Part shown: piece after piece, positions 22,310-32,371 of the stretch
How positions within the stretch are numbered: position 1 is the first letter of the stretch
Layout: each line of letters opens with the position of its first letter
Assembly (NCBI GenBank): GCA_009363875.1
Contig: CM018689.1
Location: 55,863,741-55,927,740, forward strand
Reading direction: 5' to 3'
Length of the DNA: 64,000 nucleotides
DNA from: Mikania micrantha
Taxonomy: Eukaryota > Streptophyta > Magnoliopsida > Asterales > Asteraceae
Position numbers and translations under genes: made by a program
The notes under the pieces: generated by a model
What the model was told of the DNA's origin: nothing
What the model saw: only the letters and a program-made list of their open reading frames with translations
Database searches by the model: none

Positions 22310-23795
22310 ATTTGGGGGGTTGAAGTTTCAACTTTCAAATTCCATGCATGCATATAATATATAATATATAATATAATTATTTTCAAATAGGAAAATATTA
22401 TATATAATATAAAGTTGGTTAATTAGGCAGGGGGCGGGGCCAATATTGAGATGTAGGCATGTAGGTGTAGTTACTAGTTAATTATTTATGTATATATTTT
22501 GGTTGTAATAGAAATAAGGGGGAAACAACCTGCCGATTATTCAATGTAAAAATATGATGCGTCTGTAAGTTAATTGGCCAAAAGACTCAAAACTACGTAC
22601 GAAGATCAGCAGCCGCTAGTTGACAATTGACGGTATGCAAGTATGTGTGTGATAGGATTGTAGTTTTTATAATAATGACTCGTAGCTTTGGTAATATCAA
22701 TTTAAATTTTTGATTTTTATTTCAAACATTATTATAATACAAGTAAAATACTTTTTTTTATATGTATGCGTAAATTTATCATCGTTTAAAGTTTAAATCA
22801 TTTGTAGAATTGTAGGTTTTTGTATATAAAATAGTTACATACATTATATAACATATACGTAACATCTAGGTGTAACATTCTTTATTAATTATTATTATTA
22901 TTATTTATTATTATTTATTATTATTATTATTATATTCTGGTTGAAGACGATTTCTTCAAGTGGTGACTTGACTACTGTCAATTTGCATTAAAAAAATCAA
23001 ACCATGGTCCATGTATGTCAACTTGGCTATGAAGAAAATGAGATGCAGGTCTAACAAGAGGGCAAATAAAAAAAACTGGCCACCAGACCAGACCCATAGA
23101 ACGAGAACGAGAACTGCTTTATAGAATACATACATTAAAAAACTCCCACCAGCTCGATTGCATTCAAAAACGACGATTTGCTTTATGAATTTTGCGTTTT
23201 ACATACCAGTTTCAAGGCATGTATATTCTAGCCGACTTAATTAATTACTTTTTATTGGTCAATAAAAGAAAATTACATTAACAATTGGATAAATAACACC
23301 ACGACCAAGTCCATCACAAAATGGTAACAATACCTAAAAAAAACTATAAAAAAAGAACACCAACATTAATGAAAAAATTATCAAACATTCACAAAAACAA
23401 ATTAATAAATAAGCATAACGTATATGCTCATGTTTGTTAATACAATTAGCAAACAAACATCTCGTTAAACAGTTACGTCCCTGAAATAATGTCCCTACTC
23501 CCAAATCCCCCCACCCCCCCACCCCCACCCCAATCTCCGTCAAACCCATCTTTTTCTTCCACTTGATCGCCGACCAAAAACAAGCCTCATTGTCATCATC
23601 TTCTTTGATGCCCTTCTTTCCTGATCTTTGAGTTCCCGATCATTCGAGTATTGAGCAGAGCATGTTTGTGATTGTGGCATATACTTTGTGGTTGGAATGC
23701 AGCTGAACATGAACATAAGCCACTTCTGTTTTCACGTCAGTTTTTTTTAGAAGTTCGTAAACAACTTCAACCTTCATTTTCTTGTTGAATGTTAT
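22310..23795. other. Gene-free upstream region of CXE-b
   Basis: An ATT microsatellite lies at about 22888-22935 and a C-rich run at 23508-23530. Near 22955-23000 (TTCTTCAAGTGG, TTTGCATTAAAAAAAT) there is weak similarity to the upstream flanks of the other CXE copies. No gene. Confidence 0.4.
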
Positions 23796-24197
23796 TAGTG
23801 TTGAATCCAAGATTTTTTGTTTTTAGGGGCAACAAATAAATGTCAAAAAACAAGTCAAATGGTGATAATTTGAGATAATAGTAAAAAGTGTTATATTGTA
23901 GTTGTTAAAAAATTTGATAGCTAATAGAGATAGAAGATTAAAAATTCACATACACATATACTTACGCACACATGGTTGAAATTGAACTTACATCAACTAT
24001 GGTAATTCTAGTTAATATTGAATATTGATAAGCATTAAATTCACCATCATCGAGAGGTTAACACAGAGAAGGGACATAGTGAAGTAAAACATGGGTGCCT
24101 AATTTTTTGAAGCTTGATTTTCTAGTTATTTTACATTAGCAACTAATCTTGAGTGAGAGCCTTGCCACCTCTTATAATACAAATGAATCCGCCCCTG
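23796..24197. mobile_element. Probable old hAT element, 402 bp
   Basis: The right end, read on minus, is CAGGGGCGGATTCATTTG, a classic hAT terminus. The left end TAGTGTTGAATCCAAG is a decayed inverted copy. The flanks AATGTTAT (23788-23795) and ACTGTTAT (24198-24205) match at six of eight positions. Non-coding. Confidence 0.55.
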
Positions 24198-24268
24198 ACT
24201 GTTATAGGAATATATTAGAGTAAAAAAATAGAAAAACGAGGTTTTTGTCAATACATTTTGTTCATTAA

Positions 24269-24300
24269 CTAGAAAAGTTATCCGTGCGTTGCGATGGGTG
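24269..24300 (-). mobile_element. Helitron-like 3' end (minus strand)
   Basis: Read on minus: CCATCGCAACGCACGG, a short spacer, then CTAG and host T. The core matches the hairpin core at 13651 and 26736 (CGCAACGCGCGG), but the stem is weaker. The 5' end was not located. Confidence 0.45.
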
Positions 24301-24528
24301 ATACGATTAAGATACATGGGTTACAACGTGGTGGTGCGATTAAAAGAAATCTATGAAGTCACGTCTGATCGGTTATGAAGATTAAAATGTAGACACACAA
24401 TAATTGTGCCTTATACGGTGCATTATATGAATTAAAAAATATTAATAGTAAAAAATAATAGAAGAATCAAAAGCAAAATCATGGTTTTCACGATTTTTGC
24501 ACTAAGAAGTGGTTTTCAAATTATATAT

Positions 24529-24856
24529 TCCCTATATATATATACTATATAATAAATAAAGGTTTTAGAAGGACATATGTCAAGTTTTTAGACTACCTAA
24601 AAGTTGGTTTTCCCGCCTCTCTCTCCTATTTAATATTTATATGTTATCTTTTATTAAATTTTGATTTTTTTCACACATTATCTCTCTTATTAGATATTAA
24701 TGATTTTATTAAACTTGATAAATAATATGATTACACTATAATAAGTTCTTTATTTACTTAAAAGTCATATTTGAAAACTATATATTATATTAGTTAAAAA
24801 TAAATAATTTTAAATTTTATTTATTTAACCTGTGTAATACACAGGTTTTATACTAG
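24529..24856 (+). mobile_element. Short non-autonomous Helitron, copy 2, about 328 bp
   Basis: The 3' end has a perfect 9-bp stem, 3-nt loop hairpin (AACCTGTGT / ACACAGGTT, 24827-24847), then TTATA and CTAG before a host T. The 5' part has ACTATATAATAAATAAAGG followed by AGGACATATGTCA, shared with copy 1. A TC dinucleotide at 24529 is taken as the 5' end, but the preceding base is T rather than the expected A. No coding capacity. Confidence 0.65.
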
Positions 24857-24991
24857 TATATATATATATATAAACAAACAAACAATGTATTTTTAAAATT
24901 AACAAAAGAAAATGATTGTAAAAATATAACGTATGTTTTAGATAGGAGATAATCTATGAGTTTCAAGCTTTTTAAGTTTTAAGTATAAACC

Positions 24992-26344
24992 TGATGAAGG
25001 TGTAAATAGTTGTGTTATTTGATGCGTAACTGAGTGATATTATTGATTTTTGGCCCGAAACACGTTTACTTTGAGTATGTTTATAAATTGCAGGTGTTAA
25101 GTGATTAAAGACGTGTTCGGAAGCTTATTGGATGATTAGAAGAGAAGCCGAGCGAGAAAAGGGTGAAAACATGAAGTTCGGGAAACCAAAACTTTGCGGA
25201 TGCATAACTCAGGCTAGGAGAGGAGTAAGGGGCCCATAATATATGAAAACTGAGTTTCTCGACGAGACGAAGCCAATGGTGAGTTCATCTTGGGCGTATG
25301 GTACGGCCAGGGCGGCGTATCATACGGCCAGCGTATGATACGCCCAAATTTCAGCGTTGACAGAAAGTTCTGGGCGTAGGATATTCTGGTGGGTGTATGA
25401 TACGCCCGGGCCCGGCGTATCATACGGCGACGGCCGGAAAAGTCCGATTTTTACCTAATTTCTCCCATATTTAAGGCCTAATCTTAGGTTTTCGTTTCTA
25501 ACACTTTTTGGGACGATTTCTGGGCGAAAAAGGCACGTTTTTGGGCATTCCAACTCATCCAAATCAATCCAAGATCATCCAGATTCGTAGAAGCAAAGAT
25601 CAAATCATGCCTATGATCAACGGTTGTGAAGATTCAAGTTTGAGGATGTCCGGCTAGTTCGATTGTGATCATCTCCGGGTGAAGAATTAGGTTTGAGAAT
25701 TAGTTTTGTTCTTTGATTTGTTTGATATTGGTATTGAATTCGTTCTTCGTAGATTTATGGATTTAATAGTGTTTTGATTGTTAAACGATTATGATTTCTT
25801 GTTTCTTTTGCAATTTCTAATTCAAGTTCATTACTTTATTTTCATTCATTGTTTGATTGAATTAGTAATCAACGGAGTTAGGGTTTTAAAGTGATTTAGA
25901 AATCTTGTTTTTGTAGAACTCGTAATCAATCAAGTCAACAACATCGGTCTAGTCATCGGTTGTCAACAAGATCATTGCTTTGTTCTCAAAACCATACATG
26001 TTTATCAATTAAAGCATGAATCATGTCTATGTGATTCCCAATTGACAAATTAACGAATACCTAATTATCTTACTAATTCGAAACCCGGAGTGATCACCTT
26101 TTCCATTAATTGTTTACAAATTCTTATTTTCATTCGTTTGTTTTAGTTAAAGTTCACTGTCTTTATTCTAAACCTTAAAATCAACCTTTTCAAGTTTAAT
26201 TTTCAATTGCAAGTAGTTAATTAGTTGTGTTGAAAGTGATTTCCACCAGACTTCTCGTGGATCGATACCCGACTTCCCTATCTAATTGGGTTGTAAGACT
26301 TGAGTGAAAACTCTTATTTTTGGTTGGTACTTCGACACCGATCA
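24992..26344. mobile_element. Solo LTR B (family TGAT...ATCGATCA), 1353 bp
   Basis: Begins TGATGAAGGTG, ends GACACCGATCA, and is flanked by a perfect 5-bp duplication AAACC (24987-24991 and 26345-26349). It shares with copy C the block CATAATATATGAAAAC.GAGTTTCT.GACGAGACGAAGCCA. It shares with A and C the CCGGAGTGATCACC-type block and the final GACACCGATCA. The 25295-25435 stretch is a cluster of short palindromes around GCGTATCATACGC. No internal region, so it is a solo LTR. Minus-strand frame 25214-25423 is only the palindrome cluster. Confidence 0.85.
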
Positions 26345-26349
26345 AAACC

Positions 26350-26763
26350 ATTAGAACTAAATGGCTTAGCTAAAAATAATAATTTCTTATGTGCTTAGTT
26401 TACGTAAGAATCCGTATAAATTCGTGTTGATACGCGTTTCGATATAATTTTTTTCCGGATACAAGTCCAGTTAAATATAGTACGTTTTCGTTCTTATTTT
26501 GTATACTTTTTTATATTGGTCTACGTTTCAACGTAAATTCGTTTAGTATATATGCTTTATAAAATTTTTCTGGAAACGAATCCGGTTAAATATAGTACGT
26601 TTTCGTACTTATTTTGTATACTTTTTTATGTTGGTTTATGTTTCAACGTAAACTCTTTTAGTATATATGTCGGGCCAAATATATTACGTTTTTATTTGAC
26701 GAAATAAATTCCACGTCCTTTACGTTTTGATACCGCCGCAACGCGCGGCGGGTACTTTACTAG
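26350..26763 (+). mobile_element. Helitron-like 3' end with internal 115-bp tandem repeat
   Basis: At the right end a GC-rich hairpin (ACCGCCGCAACGCGCGGCGG, 26732-26751) is followed by GTACTTTA, then CTAG and host T: a Helitron 3' terminus. Immediately upstream, about 26455-26680 holds two copies of a unit with a period of about 115 bp, starting at TTAAATATAGTACG (26471 and 26586). The 5' boundary is not defined; 26350 is simply the first base after the TSD of solo LTR B. Confidence 0.5.
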
Positions 26764-27268
26764 TTATACAATACAATGTATGTATTTTGGCATTTTAATT
26801 TTACCCTTGAATGTTTGCAATAGGGCTTTTTGGTTGATGAAATCACTCTTTTTTTTCTTTAACAGCAAATTTTTCCACCATTGTTCACTATGAAGCTAGA
26901 ATTCTTAACGTTTTTTAAAAAGAAACACCTTAACACACCTTAGTCCTATTAGAACAAATGCACTTTGGTGAAATCACTCCTAATTTTGATTTTGCTCTTG
27001 AGGTTTAATCTTTTGGAATTTTGTTGTATATGGGAGCTGTATTTGAGAGAGAGAAAAACAAGTATGACTCTAAATATCTCTTAACTAAAATTAGGGTTAT
27101 TTGATTTAAATACTTAAAATTTTAACCTATTGGCTGGCAATACTTACAACTGAGAAAATATTTAGTGAAAATGCGAACTTTCAACATATTTTCTGGTGGC
27201 ACTCCCCTTTGCTATTACACATCATCAAAAAAGTGACAAATGAACAGTAAGTGGAAAATGTGTCTAAA
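26764..27268. other. Gene-free stretch
   Basis: No gene or terminal repeat seen. Confidence 0.5.
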
Positions 27269-27276
27269 GTTGAAAG

Positions 27277-27728
27277 CATAGTTGTAGAAGTCGCTAGGCG
27301 CTAGTCGGGCGGCGAGGTACCGCCTAGGGATTAATCGGCGCTAGGCGGATTGGAATTTTTTTATGTAATTTTACAAATATAATATTATATACACACATCA
27401 ATATCAATAATTTAATATAATACTTCAAATAATTTTAAAAAATATACTTAAATATACTAAAAAAAGTACTTTAAAGTGCAAACTTAAACACTGAGTTCAA
27501 AGTTTAGAGATAAATTTCGATGTTAACTGCCTAGATTCGATGTTTCAGAGACATATTAAAGATTTTTGGTTGAGAAATGTCTAAATAATCATGAAATTGA
27601 TTCCTTTTTACCATAAAAAAGTCAAAAAAAGTCAAAAAAGTGAAAAAAATAAAAATCTGATTGGGCCGCCTAGCACCGCCTAGGCCAAAAATTAGACAGT
27701 AGATCCTAGGCCGATTTTTACAACCATG
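27277..27728. mobile_element. Non-autonomous hAT, 452 bp, with perfect 8-bp TSD
   Basis: Ends CATAGTTGTAGAAGTCG (left) and CATGGTTGTAAAAATCGG (reverse complement of the right). Flanked by GTTGAAAG at 27269-27276 and 27729-27736. CCTAGGCG/CGCCTAGG motifs are repeated inside both ends. Non-coding. A much shorter relative lies at 54904-55050. Confidence 0.85.
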
Positions 27729-27736
27729 GTTGAAAG

Positions 27737-29157
27737 TGTCACTTAAGATTTTCTCAGCTGGGACTTGGGAGTATTGCTCGTCACAGGTTAAAGTTGGTGG
27801 TATTTAAATTCAAAAACCTTTATAGTAAGATTAAGTTATTTCATATATAAATTAGAGGTACTTAAGGCATCATGTTAGCTGTAATCATATTTTAGTTCTA
27901 ATTAGGTCAAAACTTACCAAGAAAACATATATGATATAACCAAATAATTCAGGCTGCATAATGGATTCTAACGCTGCAAAGTACATAATATTTCTAAACC
28001 TATGGATGCCACAAACTATAAATTTTAGGATATATAATACTCATAAACCTCACCAAGTTCAAATCGTATTTGAAATTAAACACTTCTAATTATCATTTAT
28101 GATGATCGTGAGCTACAGTGAAGATATTGAGATTAAGATTATAATGCTTACAAATGATTAGGGAAGGCGAAAAAATGGTGCGAGACGTACAATCACAAAG
28201 AGCCTGATATTTTTGGGACATTTCTATTTTATGTACATAATATGTTCTATTTAAATTATTTTTAACCAAAAAACATATAAAAATTAAAACCCCGTAATAA
28301 TTTATTAACATTTTTTTAATTCATTTAGCCTACTTAAAAATTTTAAATCCATTATGCGTATATATAGGGAACTAATAAAAAAGCAAACCCTTTTTTAGTG
28401 TGAAAATTATGAAAAATATAGTAAAAAGCATGAAAAAAATCGTTTTTTTTAAATATTTTTAAAGGTTTGTAAAAAATTTTTTGGCACATTTATAAAAGAA
28501 AATTAAAAAAGCGATGCATAGTTTTTTTAAAAAATATATATATTTTGTAAACCCATGTAAAGCATACGTAACACTGCGCCAAATCTTACGAATTATTTTA
28601 CATGTTATTATATATTTTTTACATGGGTTTACAATAAAAGAATTGAAGAAAGTATTCTACTACAATAATGTAAACTCTTAAATGATGATAAATTTATGCA
28701 TACATTCACATAAGTAAGAAACTAAGAAAATTATATATACGAGAGAGTTCTTTTGAAGACCATCATTTTAGATAAACTAAGAAAATTAATCACAATCATT
28801 ACTAATTAATTTTTTTTTCATTTTTTTCTTTTTTATTTCCTATTATTATCAAGTAAGGAATGTAAAAAAAAAAGAAAAAAATTAAAAAATATATGTATTT
28901 TATGTTATTACATACATATAACTTGTATATTACAATATTAGTTACATATCCGTAACTTTATGAATAAATGAGTAAGTTTTTGAGTTACATATATGCGTAC
29001 GTAATTTCGTGTTTTCCATATCTTTATTAAAATTTTATTTCTTATTATAACATTTTTAGCCTTATAATAAAAAATAACGAAAAAAATATAACAAATTTAT
29101 TAGTAAGTATGAGTTTCTTGATTTTCTCCAAAATAAATAGTTTTCTTATGAACATTT

Positions 29158-29190
<33 letters not shown>
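27737..29190. other. Gene-free AT-rich stretch
   Basis: No coding sequence. An inverted pair TGTAAACCCATGTAAA (about 28545) and TTTACATGGGTTTACA (about 28618) makes a small foldback. A (TA)n tract leads into the MITE at 29201. Confidence 0.5.
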
Positions 29191-29200
<10 letters not shown>

Positions 29201-29203
<3 letters not shown>

Positions 29204-29600
29204 GATGGTTCCATTGTTAACCATTCCTTATAGCGTTAACCGCTTAACCCTGACGTTTTTTGCCCGAATCTTTGTTTTTTTTTTCATGGTTTTTATTATA
29301 CATAAATAGGGGGGTTTCTTTTTTGTGTTTTTGCTAATTCATCACCGTTTAGAAGTTATAGTAAGTGTAAGTTACTTACACTTACTTACATTTACTTACA
29401 TCAGATAGGGATTGTAAGTAAGTGTAAGTAACTTACACTTACTATAACTTCTAAACGGTGATAAATTAGCAAAAACACAAAAAAGAAACCCTCCTATTTA
29501 TGTATAATAAAAACCATGAAAAAAACAAAGATTCGGACAAAAAACGCTAGGGTTAAGCGGTTAACGCTATAAGGAAGGGTTGACATTTGATCCTTCCCCT
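29201..29600. mobile_element. (TA)n-flanked foldback MITE, 400 bp, near-complete palindrome
   Basis: Two arms of about 190 bp are inverted copies. Left: GGGGATGGTTCCATTG .. TTATAGCGTTAACCGC. Right: the mirror, ending CCTTCCCCT. They meet in a centre of GTAAGTAA/TTACTTAC repeats at about 29358-29450. Flanked by (TA)n on both sides, so the target is a TA microsatellite, as known for the rice Micron-type MITEs. A transcript would fold into a long hairpin. Non-coding. Confidence 0.8.
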
Positions 29601-30299
29601 ATATATATATATATATATATAATTTTTCTAAAATGTTATTTTTTTCCCCATTGTGGTTTTTTTTTAAATGTTATTATTTATAAAAGTCATAGCAATAATG
29701 TACTTAAATTCTTCCATTTGCATAAAAACTTTGTAAACAAAACTTTATATAAAATAAAAAAGAACTTACATTCTTCTTCATTTTTAATAAAGTAACAAAC
29801 TAAAGTTTTCGTTACTTATTTTTTAACCTTCTTTACCTCATATAGATATTTAATACAATATAAGGTATTCGTTTTTACACTATAATTTTGAAATTGAACA
29901 TTTAAATATCCTTCAAAAGTAATTAGTAAATATTCCGTCACATATAAAATGCGGACGCTTCCTTCGTAACTTCCGGAACTTATTCGTAGTGGCTCTCCTC
30001 CATGCCTCATTTCCTAGGAAACCTCAATGCGACATTGGATCTATCCATTTTTAAACGTGATAAAGATTCAATCTAGTAAATTGATAGAAAATGAAGGCTT
30101 TGAAATGTAAAAAGATTGTGAATTATAATATGTGGTATTTTAAAAATAACATTTTTATCATCGTATTTTATATTTTGATGGCTTCTTAAGGTTTTGAATG
30201 AGATGCTAATGGTACCTATTAATCGGTCAGAGTTTGATATGCTTGTTAATATCTTACGATATCTTTAAATCGGTTAGCAAGCCTCTTTATTATTAAGAT
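29601..30299. other. Gene-free stretch
   Basis: Short frames at 29580-29795 and 29816-30010 lack any recognisable domain. AT-rich. Confidence 0.5.
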
Positions 30300-30302
30300 T
30301 AA

Positions 30303-30340
30303 CTAGGTTTATTTCCCCCGCGTGTTGCGGCGTGTTATTA
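30303..30340 (-). mobile_element. Helitron-like 3' end (minus strand)
   Basis: Read on minus: ACGCCGCAACACGCGGGGG, a short spacer, CTAG, then host T. Same core as at 13651 and 26736. The 5' end was not found. Confidence 0.5.
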
Positions 30341-30435
30341 CAGTACACTCTCGAGAACGGGTATTATATATCATTTGCAGAAACATAAGTTACATAGCAA
30401 AATCAAATCTTTATTCACAAACTAAACCCTAAACC

Positions 30436-30639
30436 TTAACCTCCAAGGAAGTGGTTTAGTGGATAAGAGACAACATAGTGATCCCAAGTTCAATCCCACT
30501 TAAAACAATTTTCTTTGGAGGTCACCGAACCGGTTGCTTGTGGGCACGCTTTACCTGTTCCTATCAGTTAGTCGATCGGTTATTGGGGGAGTCGGGGGTT
30601 TACCACGTAAGTGGGTTCCCACGGTTATAAAAAAAAACT
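30436..30639 (+). mobile_element. tRNA-derived SINE, copy 1, with 13-bp TSD
   Basis: Pol III box A-like AGTGGTTTAGTGGATAAG and box B-like AAGTTCAATCC are followed by a body ending GGGTTCCCACGGTTATAA and a poly(A) tail. Flanked by a 13-bp duplication TAAACCCTAAACC (30423-30435, 30640-30652), as expected for LINE-driven retroposition. Same family as 52640-52826. Confidence 0.8.
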
Positions 30640-30652
30640 TAAACCCTAAACC

Positions 30653-31349
30653 AAGACCTAAATCTCTAAGTAAATCTTTCAAATTTAATAAAAATATAGA
30701 TCTTTAGGCAAATATCTCAAATTTAATAAATTCATCTCTGTTTACTACATTTTAAAGTTAAAAAATTTTCTGGTGATCCAAATCTAAATTTTCAAAACAA
30801 CATTACATAAATCAGACACCTACTAATTACTATTAATTCTGCTATATATGCATTACTATTAATATATATTAAATTTACTATTTAATATAATATAAATATA
30901 TTAACTATTTATTTACCATGCATTTTAATATATATATATATATATATATAATATTCAATATAATATAAATATATTTACTATTCATTTGTCATGCATTTTA
31001 ATATATATATATATATATATATAATTATTAAGATGAAAAAACACACGAGAAATCATTTAGAAGTCTTGCCCATTAAAGAGCTGTTAACGATTCCTAAATT
31101 TCTACATATTAAGCCATAGGATTTCAACTTAAGCTTAATAAGCTCGTATCATATACAATCATCATAAGCATTAAGCTTCTTGTCTGAATCACACGAATCA
31201 TAAATGTATACGTGGAGCGGGTCTAAAAGCAATTAATGTTTTTTTAAATCCATTAAAACCTACGTACAAGAAATATTGGAATGGAAACAATTTTCTTTTA
31301 CATTAATTAGTGCTTGTAACAAAAATAAACATTTGAAAGAATTGTATGC
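30653..31349. other. Gene-free AT-rich stretch with a 72-bp tandem duplication
   Basis: A unit containing CATGCATTTTAATATATA is repeated with a period of about 72 bp (30918 and 30990). The last part is the 3' flank of CXE-c. Confidence 0.5.
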
Positions 31350-32066
31350 TCAAAGACGACTATGGACACGTGTCTTTATCTTAATTTGCTTGTTTACAAA
31401 ATCCTTCACCACAGATATCACATGTGTGGCTTCAGCCAGTTCTGGAAATGTGTAGAAACCATGAAACATGTATTCGTATTCCTCCATATATACTGTTTTT
31501 CCTGAATTTTTTAGCCACACACAATAATTCCTTTGCCAGTCCTCAAGGATATCACGACCACCAATCACTACTAATGTTGCCGGAAAGTCCAACCTTGACA
31601 AGTCGATCGCCCTTGGTCCACTCACGTTGATCACCTCATTGTCTTTGTCCCACTTTTCATCACCAGCGATCGGTTGGAACACGTTCCAATAAAAGTCTGT
31701 CTGGTTAAGATGCAACCCTAGTCTATTTTCTGCAGACAGTTCTGATGTAGCTCGTTGCTCGCCTCCAAAGAAGGGTTGCAGAGCCACCAACCCATTAACC
31801 TTAACGTAAAAAAAACAATTGGTGAATATATAGAAACTTATAAATAAAATATAATGTAGAAACGAGAGAATTTTTTATAGGCTCGCTTACTTTGATATGT
31901 TGAAATTTGTACTGGGAGGCTTTAATGCAGACATGATGAACAAGGTTGCCTCCCGCACTATCTCCAAAGACAAAACAACGACTTAGGTCAGCGTTCTTTG
32001 GCAATGTCTTGTGGTTTTTGTCATCATCAAGAAACTTGAGGACATTAAACCCGTCTTCATACTGAG
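31350..32066 (-). pseudogene. Carboxylesterase CXE-c, 3' part (end of exon 1, intron, exon 2)
   Basis: Downstream portion of the third CXE copy, cut off from its start by the Copia insertion. The exon 1 remainder is 31891-32066, with Ser of GDSAG intact and donor GTAAGC. Exon 2 is 31350-31799 (149 aa plus stop), with the GGRD aspartate and MFHGF histidine. No frameshift or stop other than the insertion. The break lies after codon 132 (..RYPT / QYEDG..). The two parts total 571 exon-1 bases, one more than CXE-d, so only one base is duplicated at the junction. Very close to CXE-d, so a recent tandem duplicate killed recently. Confidence 0.92.
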
Positions 32067-32314
32067 ATTGGAAAATAATTCAATACCCACGTTTTATGTC
32101 TGCATGAGTTGTGTTTTTTATGTTTTGTCGTTATGTATGTTTACTTTTGTGTACGTGGGTCTGCAGTTAGTGTCGTGTAGATCATGGCAAAGTTGGTAGT
32201 TTATTTCATGCATGTTTTTGTCTTTCTATTTTAGAGTCTGTAGTGATGCTTTTGAAGTTTGAATGAAACTACGAAGCGTTTTGTGAGTTTATTATTTATG
32301 TTCTGAACCAACAA
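32067..32314 (+). repeat. Copia 5' LTR
   Basis: 248 bp, identical by eye to 50905-51152. Followed by one base and the PBS. Confidence 0.93.
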
Positions 32315-32315
32315 C

Positions 32316-32333
32316 TGGTATCAGAGCAGGGTT
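32316..32333 (+). promoter_or_regulatory. Copia primer-binding site
   Basis: TGGTATCAGAGCAGGGTT, complementary at its first 12 bases to the 3' end of initiator Met-tRNA; primes minus-strand DNA synthesis. Confidence 0.85.
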
Positions 32334-32371
32334 GGGTTCAGAGATTTTTTTACGAACGGCAATCTAGGTTG

